Part shown: positions 45,129 through 52,884 of the stretch, in pieces
How the letters are laid out: every line of letters starts with the position of its first letter
Numbering within the stretch: position 1 is the stretch's first letter
From: Phylloscopus collybita
Lineage: Eukaryota > Chordata > Aves > Passeriformes > Phylloscopidae
DNA length: 64,000 bases
Direction: 5' to 3'
Assembly: GCA_027886175.1 (NCBI GenBank)
Contig: JAJNNQ010000011.1
Span: 1 to 64,000, forward strand
Notes under the pieces: model-generated
Databases searched by the model: none
Seen by the model: the letters and a program-made list of their open reading frames with translations, nothing else
Told to the model about the DNA's origin: nothing
Program-made: the position numbers and the translations under genes

Positions 45129-45973
45129 CTTCTCAGCGCGTCCCCATGGTTAATGCTCTCACGCGTGTAAAAACAAATATGAGGGGTCTCCCACCAGTTG
45201 ACACCTCTCTCTTAACAACAAAGGGGGAGGGGGTGGGGGAAAAGAAAAATGTAAATAGTAAATGTTTGATTAACAAAATTTGGCAGCCGCAAGGCCGGTA
45301 CAGGCTTGTGACTACCAAAGGTTTTCATTTCAGATCTGCAGACTGGATATTAATTGCAGTGCATCCATCAGACATCTCACAGGATCTGAAGGATAACCAC
45401 ACGGAGATGTTCAGTGAGTGTTTTGTTATTGGGGATACTGATCACACACCAGAGGAGATTGAGGTATTTCCAATGTCCATTAAGGGGAACATGACAGGCC
45501 TTATGCTCTTGGCACGCTGCAAATACCCACCATTCTACCTGGCAGAGGGAAAAATTGTTGCTCAGGCTATTCCTGATCCACCAGAGGTAATAGCAGAGGG
45601 AAAATCGCCGGAAGTCTACTGGGCAGAGGTGGTGGGTGAGGACAAGCCTTCCATGGCATGCAATATAGCAAAAGGGTCAGAGCGCCTCCATGTGGAGGGG
45701 GTCCTTGATACAGGAGCCAGCGTGACCGTTCTACCAGAGAGCAAGTGGCCATCAAACTGGGAATTGCAACCTGTTGCAGGCAAACTTCAGGGCATAGGAG
45801 GAATCACATTGGCAAAAATATCAAAAAATATAGTTCAAATAGAGGGTCCTGATGGAAAAGTGGCAAGTGTCCGTCCATTTATTGCAAAATACAAAGCCCC
45901 CTTGTGGGGGAGGGACACCTTGTCTCAGTGGGGAGTTCAATTGGTCATTCCTAAAACACCCCAGGATTTTTAG
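45125..45973 (+). CDS. pro: Pro: dUTPase-like domain plus aspartic protease
   Basis: The frame is reached by -1 frameshift from gag; an in-frame ATG at 45146 gives 275 residues, and numbers here count from it. Residues ~45-145 look like a diverged dUTPase, ending in a KIVAQAIPDP segment that corresponds to the conserved GxxIAQ block; dUTPase fused before protease is a betaretrovirus arrangement, but typical active-site motifs are not evident, so activity is doubtful. The retropepsin domain follows: catalytic DTGA at 188-191, a flap-like GIGGI near 223 and the GRDTL helix motif near the C terminus. It would cut Gag and Gag-Pro-Pol precursors as a dimer. The stop TAG overlaps the second slippery site. 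Confidence 0.9.
   Translation, partial: LASQRVPMVNALTRVKTNMRGLPPVDTSLLTTKGEGVGEKKNVNSKCLINKIWQPQGRYRLVTTKGFHFRSADWILIAVHPSDISQDLKDNHTEMFSECFVIGDTDHTPEEIEVFPMSIKGNMTGLMLLARCKYPPFYLAEGKIVAQAIPDPPEVIAEGKSPEVYWAEVVGEDKPSMACNIAKGSERLHVEGVLDTGASVTVLPESKWPSNWELQPVAGKLQGIGGITLAKISKNIVQIEGPDGKVASVRPFIAKYKAPLWGRDTLSQWGVQLVIPKTPQDF
45964..45970 (+). promoter_or_regulatory. pro-pol -1 ribosomal frameshift site
   Basis: G GAT TTT lies in the pro frame just before its TAG (45971-45973). A -1 slip continues in the pol frame. The related G GAU UUA is the pro-pol site of mouse mammary tumour virus. The pol frame has no ATG near its start, so this shift is the likely way in. Confidence 0.8.
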
Positions 45974-48687
45974 AAATAGCCACTGTGGCGCGCCCTGCCC
46001 AAAAGTTAACATGGTTGGATAACACCCCAAAATGGGTAGCACAGTGGCCATTGAGCAAAGAAAAGCTCAAGGCGCTTGAGGAGCTTGTGGAGGAACAGGT
46101 GGCTCAGGGTCACCTGGAAGAAACAACAAGCCCTTGGAATTTCCCAGTCTTTGTAATAAAAAAACCGGGAAAGGACAAGTGGAGGTTGCTCCATGACCTC
46201 AGGGAGATAAACAAAATGATAGAGGACATGGGAGCACTTCAACCAGGTATGCCTTCTCCAACAATGCTCCCGAGAGATTGGCAATTGGCTGTATTAGATA
46301 TCAAAGATTGCTTCTTTCAGATTCCTCTACACCCAGAAGATGCCCCAAGGTTTGCATTTTCGGTTCCTACCCTAAATCGTCAAGGCCCTATGAAAAGGTA
46401 CCATTGGAGATCTCTTCCTCAAGGTCTAAAATTATCGCCTTTCATATGCCAACAGTATGTGGCATCTTTACTGTCACCTGTTCGTGCTGAGAGACAGGAT
46501 GCCATCATTCTCCACTACATGGATGATGTGCTGGTGTGTGCCCCCAATGACTCTATACTCCAACACACGCTTGACCTAGTGGTTAAGGTTTTAACCTCTG
46601 CTGGATTTCCGTTACAGGAAGACAAAGTTCAAAGGATGCCACCTTGGAAGTACCTGGGCTTACAGATTACAGCGAGGACTGTTGTTCCTCAAAAATTGGA
46701 AATCGACTGTAATCCTAAAACCTTAGCAGATCTCCACTCCCTGTGTGGGTCATTGAATTGGGTAAGACCCTGGCTAGGCCTCACAAATGAGGACCTAGAC
46801 CCTCTTTTCAGTTTATTGAAAGGGGAGAGGGAGCTGGCCTCCCCCAGGGAGCTGACCCCGGAGGCAAAGACAGCAATCAAAAAGGTACAGAAAGCCTTGT
46901 CAGAGAGACAAGCACACAGGTACGAACCAAGCTTACCTTTTCATTTCATTGTGCTAGGAAAGCTGCCACACTTGCATGGTTTGATTTACCAATGGATCAA
47001 GGGGCAGAGAGATTCACTCTTAATCATAGAGTGGGTCTTTCTCTCGCACCAAAGATCCAAGACCATCACTGAGCCACAAGAGTTGATAGCTCAATTGATT
47101 CAAAAGGCCAGGTTAAGACTATGTGAACTGGCTGGTTGTGACTTTGCATGTATTCACCTCCCAATCAAACTCTCAGAGGAGGGAAAGAACTCTCCAAAGA
47201 AACTAACCAAAGAGATGTTTGAGCATTTGCTCCAGAGCAATGCCAGTCTCCAATTATCTCTGGACAGCTACAGGGGACAAATATCAGTCCATGCCCCATC
47301 CCACAAGCTGTTTAATGAGGAATTCCACCTCATTCCTCGTGAGAAACAGAGTCGGAGACCACTCAAGGCTCTCACGGTGTTCACCGATGCTTCTGGGGCA
47401 TCCCACAAGTCGGTGATGACTTGGAGAAATCCTCAGACTCAGCATTGGGAAGCTGATGTGGAGTTTGTGGAGGGATCGCCTCAGGTGGCTGAACTGGCTG
47501 CAGTGGTGAGAGCTTTTGAGAAGTTCTCAGAGCCAATTAACTTGGTAACTGACTCTGCATACGTAGCTGGGGTAGTGTCCAGAGCGGAGCAGGCTGTGCT
47601 CAAAGAGATTGAGAATGAGCAACTATTTAGGTTGCTTTCAAAGCTGATTTATTTGGTTTCTAATCGGGAACATCCATTCTTCGTGATGCATGTGAGGTCA
47701 CACACCGATTTGCCAGGTGAAATTGCAGAAGGGAATCGTCGAGCAGACTCCCTTGCTGCACCAGTAGAAAAAGCACGCCTCCCTGACATCTTCCAACAGG
47801 CAAAACTGAGTCACCAACAGTATCATCAAAATGTGCCAGGTCTGATCCGTCAGTTCCAGCTAACACGGAGTCAGGCTCGAGCTATCGTGTCCACCTGTCC
47901 CAATTGCCAGCTCCAGGCCATGCCATCCATGGGTATGGGGGTTAATCCCCGAGGCCTTGGCAGTTGTGAGGTGTGGCAGACCGACATCACACACATTCCT
48001 AGCTTTGGTCGCCTCAAATATGTCCATGTAAGTATTGACACACACTCAGGTGCAGTGTATGCCTCTGCCCATGCAGGAGAAAAAGCTGTGCATGCCAAAC
48101 AACATCTAGTGCAAGCTTTTTCGGTTTTGGGGATCCCAAAAGAAATTAAAACAGACAATGGCCCAGCGTACGTGTCTAAGGAGTTCCTGGAATTTGTCCA
48201 GCAGTGGGGAGTGGAACATAAGACAGGCATCCCTCACTCCCCCACAGGCCAAGCTGTGGTTGAACGGGTGCATCAGACACTCAAACAGGTTCTGGCTAAA
48301 CAGAGCAGCACAACTGTGTGGATGTCTCCACAGCAGAAGCTCTGCAAAGCCCTGTTTACCATCAATTTTCTTAACTGTTCTTTTGAAAACATGAGTCCAC
48401 CTGTGGTTCGTCATTTTAACAGTGGCAATCAATTCAAACTGTCCCATCGTCCACCGGTCCTGATCAGGGATCCTGAAACTTGGGAAACCAAGGGTCCCTA
48501 TGAGCTTGTAACCTGGGGTCGTGGCTATGCGTGCGTAGCAATGCCCTCAGGCCCTCGGTGGATCCCCCAGAAGTGGGTAAAACCTTTTGTCCCCAAAAAT
48601 CCAGCTCCAGCAGAAGGGGATGGAAAGCAAGTCACCAATGCCTCCAAGAGGAGACGACGTCGAATGGAAGAAGGAGAATCTTCCTAG
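45970..48687 (+). CDS. pol: Pol: reverse transcriptase, RNase H, integrase
   Basis: The intact frame runs for about 905 codons from the frameshift; numbering here counts from codon 45985. Reverse transcriptase: LPQG block, catalytic D105 (VLDIKD) and YMDD at 178-181. RNase H: D468 (FTDAS), E503 and D523 (TDSA). Integrase: zinc HHCC with H610, H614, C638, C641; catalytic core D667, D724 and E760, with exactly 35 residues between the last two (D,D-35-E); and a C-terminal DNA-binding segment with LVTWGRGYACV and WIPQKWVKP, typical of alpha/betaretroviruses. The tail has five arginines in a row. All catalytic residues expected for copying RNA into DNA and joining it to the genome are present. It ends 97 bases before the env ATG. 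Confidence 0.96.
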   Translation, partial: LEIATVARPAQKLTWLDNTPKWVAQWPLSKEKLKALEELVEEQVAQGHLEETTSPWNFPVFVIKKPGKDKWRLLHDLREINKMIEDMGALQPGMPSPTMLPRDWQLAVLDIKDCFFQIPLHPEDAPRFAFSVPTLNRQGPMKRYHWRSLPQGLKLSPFICQQYVASLLSPVRAERQDAIILHYMDDVLVCAPNDSILQHTLDLVVKVLTSAGFPLQEDKVQRMPPWKYLGLQITARTVVPQKLEIDCNPKTLADLHSLCGSLNWVRPWLGLTNEDLDPLFSLLKGERELASPRELTPEAKTAIKKVQKALSERQAHRYEPSLPFHFIVLGKLPHLHGLIYQWIKGQRDSLLIIEWVFLSHQRSKTITEPQELIAQLIQKARLRLCELAGCDFACIHLPIKLSEEGKNSPKKLTKEMFEHLLQSNASLQLSLDSYRGQISVHAPSHKLFNEEFHLIPREKQSRRPLKALTVFTDASGASHKSVMTWRNPQTQHWEADVEFVEGSPQVAELAAVVRAFEKFSEPINLVTDSAYVAGVVSRAEQAVLKEIENEQLFRLLSKLIYLVSNREHPFFVMHVRSHTDLPGEIAEGNRRADSLAAPVEKARLPDIFQQAKLSHQQYHQNVPGLIRQFQLTRSQARAIVSTCPNCQLQAMPSMGMGVNPRGLGSCEVWQTDITHIPSFGRLKYVHVSIDTHSGAVYASAHAGEKAVHAKQHLVQAFSVLGIPKEIKTDNGPAYVSKEFLEFVQQWGVEHKTGIPHSPTGQAVVERVHQTLKQVLAKQSSTTVWMSPQQKLCKALFTINFLNCSFENMSPPVVRHFNSGNQFKLSHRPPVLIRDPETWETKGPYELVTWGRGYACVAMPSGPRWIPQKWVKPFVPKNPAPAEGDGKQVTNASKRRRRRMEEGESS

Positions 48688-48737
48688 GTGTGGACTCTTT
48701 CCCGAATTAACAGAAACTTTTAACATGTTTTGAAATG

Positions 48738-48755
48738 TTTGTTTTTCCCTTTTAG
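48738..48755 (+). promoter_or_regulatory. Candidate env splice acceptor
   Basis: A pyrimidine-rich run ending TTTTTCCCTTTTAG precedes the env start by 30 bases. Retroviral Env is made from a spliced RNA, and this is the best acceptor between pol and env. A donor could be GGGGTAAGAG in the 5' LTR or another site in the leader. Confidence 0.7.
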
Positions 48756-48784
48756 AGAATACCCTCCTCCCATTTAGCCCTGTG

Positions 48785-50131
48785 ATGAATCTCAGTCAAA
48801 GTGTCATCCTGTTATTGCTGAACAGTCTGGCAGCTGCATGGATCGTCCCTCAGCCACGTCAAAATGTCTGGGTGACCCTGGCACAGACACTTCAGCAGGA
48901 AAACATATGTTTGTCCACTGCGTCAGCAAAGAATCCTATGTCCACCTGTCTGGTAGGAATTCCATTGCAGGCTGGAGAGTTTCCTGCGGGATTGGACACT
49001 CACGTGTCCAATGAAGTTCCAAAGTCATTTCTCCTAAAACCATACAAAAATAATCAGCAAGAAGCTGTGGTAACTGCAAACCCCTTAGTGGAGTGGTTAC
49101 CAAACTTGCCTGAGATGGCCCAGGAACCCCAAGAGTTAGAACTATTGGGTTCCTCCCCTGCATCATACTGTGTACATTTCTCTGTCTATCCAAAACCCCC
49201 TAGCACTGATGAATACCACTATATAAAACAATATCGTGGGGAGTTTACTGCAAACAGGTGGTGTCATAACCTAAGCCATGTTGCAGCCGACAACCCACAT
49301 CACTCAAGTCCCAAAAGCCTCCCTAAGGGATTCTTTTTGATTTGTGGGGATCGAGCATGGGCAGGAATTCCATCTCGGCTTTTAGGAGGGCCATGTACTG
49401 TAGGGCGGTTGTCCGTATTGACACCCAACAAAACTCTAATTGGTGAATGGACTCACAAACACAATTCGACAAACAAAATTCATAAGAGAAGTGCTGACAA
49501 TTTGGATTCAAATTGTAATTCAGATATTTTTCATTGGGCAAAGTCAAAAAGAGTTGCTGTGTCCCTGTTTCTTCCGTGGGTCGCAGCAGCCAAAGCTCTA
49601 GGTGAATTGGGTCACCTAGAGTGCTGGGTAGTCAAACAGGCAAATCTGACATCAACTGCCATCAGTGCCCTCCTAGAAGAGGAGGGAATTACTAGACAGG
49701 CCACGCTGCAGAACCGTGCAGCGATTGACTTTCTCCTGCTGCTTCATGGACATGAATGCCAGGAATTTGAAGGACTCTGCTGCATGAACCTGACGTCGAA
49801 AGCACCAAACGTCCACGCTGCCCTTCGGAGCATGAACAACCTGATCGAACAAGTGAAGCAAGAATCTGAGGACTGGTTCAATGAACTGTTCAAAGGCTGG
49901 GGAGTCACAGGGTGGTGGATTTCTATAGTTAAAACTATTTCGTTATTCCTTGCTATCCTTTTCCTTGTAACCTTAGCATTCGGGATCCTGCGTCGTTTAG
50001 TTTTCAAAGCTATCAATGGTCTCATACCTCCTACCTCAGAAGTCAACCACACAGAGTTGGCAAATCTAAAGCAAACTGATTTCCCCACCAGGTGTAAGTG
50101 GTGGGAAAGAGAAAACCCACACTCCATGTAA
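48785..50131 (+). CDS. env: Envelope glycoprotein, alpharetrovirus-like TM
   Basis: This is a 448-residue membrane precursor that would give surface (SU) and transmembrane (TM) subunits. Residues 1-20 form a hydrophobic signal peptide. SU is short (about 215 residues), with N-glycosylation sites at NLS, NKT and NST. A basic cleavage-type site HKR is at 233-235. TM has a hydrophobic segment set back from its N terminus and bracketed by cysteines (like the internal fusion peptide of alpharetroviruses), an immunosuppressive-type LQNRAAIDFLL block, and the CX6CC motif (C325, C332, C333) that bonds to SU. A membrane helix spans about 379-402, then a tail of some 46 residues. The frame is intact. 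A GTG at 48782 precedes the ATG and is not needed. I did not assess receptor use. Confidence 0.92.
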   Translation: MNLSQSVILLLLNSLAAAWIVPQPRQNVWVTLAQTLQQENICLSTASAKNPMSTCLVGIPLQAGEFPAGLDTHVSNEVPKSFLLKPYKNNQQEAVVTANPLVEWLPNLPEMAQEPQELELLGSSPASYCVHFSVYPKPPSTDEYHYIKQYRGEFTANRWCHNLSHVAADNPHHSSPKSLPKGFFLICGDRAWAGIPSRLLGGPCTVGRLSVLTPNKTLIGEWTHKHNSTNKIHKRSADNLDSNCNSDIFHWAKSKRVAVSLFLPWVAAAKALGELGHLECWVVKQANLTSTAISALLEEEGITRQATLQNRAAIDFLLLLHGHECQEFEGLCCMNLTSKAPNVHAALRSMNNLIEQVKQESEDWFNELFKGWGVTGWWISIVKTISLFLAILFLVTLAFGILRRLVFKAINGLIPPTSEVNHTELANLKQTDFPTRCKWWERENPHSM

Positions 50132-50161
50132 CTTATTGTTTTTCCTTTAATTTTGTTAAAC

Positions 50162-50175
50162 AAAAAAGGGTGAGA
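50162..50175 (+). promoter_or_regulatory. Polypurine tract
   Basis: AAAAAAGGGTGAGA, all purine but one, directly abuts the 3' LTR. It is where plus-strand DNA synthesis should be primed. Confidence 0.85.
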
Positions 50176-50482
50176 TGTTGTATTCCCTTTTGGTATCCCC
50201 TCCCTCCTCTGTGAAACTTTACCTGTCCCTTGACTTTGACCTATGGCCTTTGGGCATAGGTAACTCCGCCCCCTACCCTGAAAGGGATAAAACCCCCTTT
50301 CCCTTCGGGGTCGTTCTCTTTTGCCTCGGGATCCCTTCAGGAAATAAACCTTGGAACAACATCTCGGGGTAAGAGCCTCCTTTGGTTTTATGTTCTTATC
50401 TTGGAGTTTCCCCCACCCTAACCTCCCTAAATCTGAGCTGGCACCGGGTCTCCGGGGGGCTGAGGGAAAGGGGTTAACTTCA
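50176..50482 (+). repeat. Proviral 3' LTR (307 bp)
   Basis: Same length and termini as the 5' copy. AATAAA at 50343-50348 would direct polyadenylation of proviral RNA. It differs from the 5' LTR only at 50329 (G for A) and 50472 (G for A). It is followed by the second GGATTT. Confidence 0.96.
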
Positions 50483-50535
50483 GGATTTCACACCACCAGA
50501 GCTTTATCTTCTGCAGCCATGTATTAGGAAAAAAA
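50483..50535 (-). repeat. Right arm of the inverted repeat (part after the provirus)
   Basis: GGATTTCACACCACCAGAGC followed by TTTATCTTCTGCAGCCATG is the reverse complement of 40463-40506. Similarity fades in the A-rich sequence after 50530. The first six bases are the target duplication. Confidence 0.88.
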
Positions 50536-52565
50536 AAATAAATAACTGCCCTAAATAATAAAGAACAGGGAATTAATAACAAAGATGGGCATCAGAAATG
50601 AATTATTATATGCCACATATGCACCCAGAAGTCTAAAGAAAAAAAAAAAAAGGTTTTATATTGCTCCATGCTTTCATCACAGTTGACTGACAGGCTCTAG
50701 TTTGGAGGTTCAGGCCAGACAAGAGCAATTTATTACTATAGCTGTAAGAGAGAAGGCAGATGGACAGACATTCAGTTTTCTCTATCCATACTGGCTTAAA
50801 ACAGAAGTGCTAGGGTATATCACACTGACAGCAGAATGAAACAGCTTAGTGAAGGAGCCTTGATATGGCAGAGCAGCACTGAGAGAGTAGGAAACTGTCA
50901 CAGCAGTTGTACCCCTCTTCTCCTAATAACTCAGAACCACTGTGCTGTCTGTGGATCTTCTCAGCCTGTCACCCTCTTGCTTGTGACACTGCTATATCTG
51001 TTGTCAACTTTTGGACCTAGTGGGTACTGCTGCCACACAATTACTTGTGATCAAAGCCAATGTCTTCTGCTGTGTTTGCTTGGTTGATGTCTTTTTTCCA
51101 ATTTTTCTATTAGTTATTTGCATAATAAATAGATTATACATGCATTTGAAACCATGAGTTCTATGTTTTTAAGCCCATCTAAATAACTTTATAATTATTT
51201 AAAGAAGAAGGCATTCACAGTGCTTAGGTTGCTTGATGGAGAGACAAAGTGAAATAAAAATCTGAGAATGTCAACTCTGAGAAGCAGAGGGACAGTGAAC
51301 ATGCCACCACAGAAAATGAACAGGTACTAGAAAGGGTTCTTTCTCTGTAAAAGAGTTTTAACTGTACTATTAAGTCCTTTCCCCATTAATTTGATCTACG
51401 AGTGGATTTTATTGTAACCAATCATTTGGCTTAAAAAGTCTGTGTGATTTGATCCCAGTCGGCTGAAGCTCAGCTCTGAACAGGTCTATATCACTGGACT
51501 GAAGAGGTAGTAAAAGAGCATTTAAGGGGGGTTTTGGGCCATTATGGAAAACTTCAGTATTTTTATGTAAATGAATTGAAACTGACCATAATGTATATCT
51601 AGATGTTAGGGTTAATTAGTGTTTTCAGTTACACTTAATGAAACGCACCTTTCTCATACGCCGTTTCAAAGTTGTTAGTGAAAAGCCCTACGTTAAATGG
51701 TGCTTTGAGCAAGAAAAGTATAGCAGAACAAACCTACACAAGCCACAAAACAATGATCAGTTTCAAAATACAGTCTTTAACACAGTTCTGTAATGATATG
51801 CTTAATGGATTCATTGTGGTGCATCACAAATTCAAAATATAGTAATTTAGATATGAAAAACATAAAGAGTGAAAATGAAATTAAGAATAAAACACGACCG
51901 GCAGTGAGAATTTCAAGAATTATTTTCTATCCTCATCTATACAAAACTGGAACTGAAGTTGTATTGACTATAGGGACAATCATGAGAAACCGTTTTGAGT
52001 TAAATGAAATAATTTTACCAAAACCAAATTGTGTGTGTTTTATTAAAACAAAATTTCCTTCAGAATTCTTAGGGAGGAAGTACTTGCCCTTTCTTGTACC
52101 TTCAGGCCAAAGTAATTCACGTTCATTTTCAACTAATGGACCTCATATATATGCTGCCTACATGAGGTTTTGCTTTTTGGGTTTAATGATAAAGTGAGCA
52201 AATCACATAAAACCTCTAGTGGGAAATCCTGCCAGGTTGCAGAAAAAATGTACCAAATGATAAAATAATATGCTAGACCTACAGACAGGTTGATGGCCTG
52301 AGAAGTACCCGTCTTTACTTTTGCTCATATTTATTGAAAAAGGGGTATATGGAGGGCCAAAAGGACTCATAATTTTTTAACATATGTAGGGATCAGCTGA
52401 GATTTGCTTTTGGGCCAATATTCCAGCAGATATGAAGCTAAATACTAATACTGAAGCATAGAAACAATGAGCAATTTGTCCCAAAACTACTGCGATTAAA
52501 AAACAAACAAACAAAACAGAAACAAGTTACTGCCTGTGCATTCAATGATGAATCCATCATCATCC
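50536..52565. other. AT-rich unique DNA, no gene recognised
   Basis: About 2 kb of AT-rich sequence with poly-A runs (50528-50537 and 50637-50651). One plus-strand frame of 134 codons (51793-52197) has no motif I recognise and no supporting signals. No tandem repeats are seen. Confidence 0.4.
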
Positions 52566-52815
52566 ACCAAATTAGAGAGGCAGAATCCCAGTTAGAACTC
52601 AAACTGGACACTTCTGTGAAGGAGTAAAAAATACTCCTCTGTAAAATTTACTGCTGTGAAGCCAGTAAAAAATATTTTTGCAAATACATTAATGGCAAAA
52701 GGAAGGGTGAGGACAACCTCCATTCACTATTAGATACAGGAGGGAATTTAGTAACTAAAGACGAGAAAAGCAGAGGTACTGAACACTTTCTTTGCCTCAG
52801 TTTTCAATAGAAAAT
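52566..52815 (+). mobile_element. CR1 LINE ORF2 fragment, decayed
   Basis: Translation in shifting frames gives pieces of the CR1 ORF2 linker before reverse transcriptase: EAESQLELKL (from 52580), then CKYINGKRKGEDNLHSLLD (from 52680) and, after a one-base frameshift, EKAEVLNTFFASVFN (from 52765). CR1 ORF2 encodes the endonuclease and reverse transcriptase. Only about 80 codons remain, with stops and at least two frameshifts. It ends some 70 bases before the B array. Confidence 0.82.
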
Positions 52816-52884
52816 TTGTCCTAAGAACAATTGGCCACCTGGGCTGGTAGCTGGTGTCATGGAGCAGAAAGGTCCCGCCCCAAT

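Larger units (their letters stand above)
42163..50488 (+). mobile_element. Complete endogenous retrovirus, betaretrovirus-like (ERVK class)
   Basis: An 8,314-bp provirus with paired LTRs is flanked by GGATTT duplications. The order is LTR, primer site, gag, pro, pol, env, polypurine tract, LTR. All four frames are open from start to stop. Gag, pro and pol lie in three successive -1 frames, a betaretrovirus trait. The two 307-bp LTRs differ at two positions (42322/50329 and 42465/50472), about 0.65 percent, so integration is recent on an evolutionary scale. Intact frames plus near-identical LTRs mean that expression, and possibly mobility, cannot be excluded from sequence alone. The Env transmembrane part has an alpharetrovirus-like plan, suggesting a mosaic ancestor. 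Confidence 0.95.

Noticed and set aside
48782..48784. GTG codon as the env start
   Set aside because: An ATG follows directly at 48785 and begins a good signal peptide; eukaryotic initiation at GTG is unlikely.
51793..52197. 134-codon open frame in AT-rich DNA
   Set aside because: No domain, no promoter or splice signals, and no sign of conservation; length alone is not enough.
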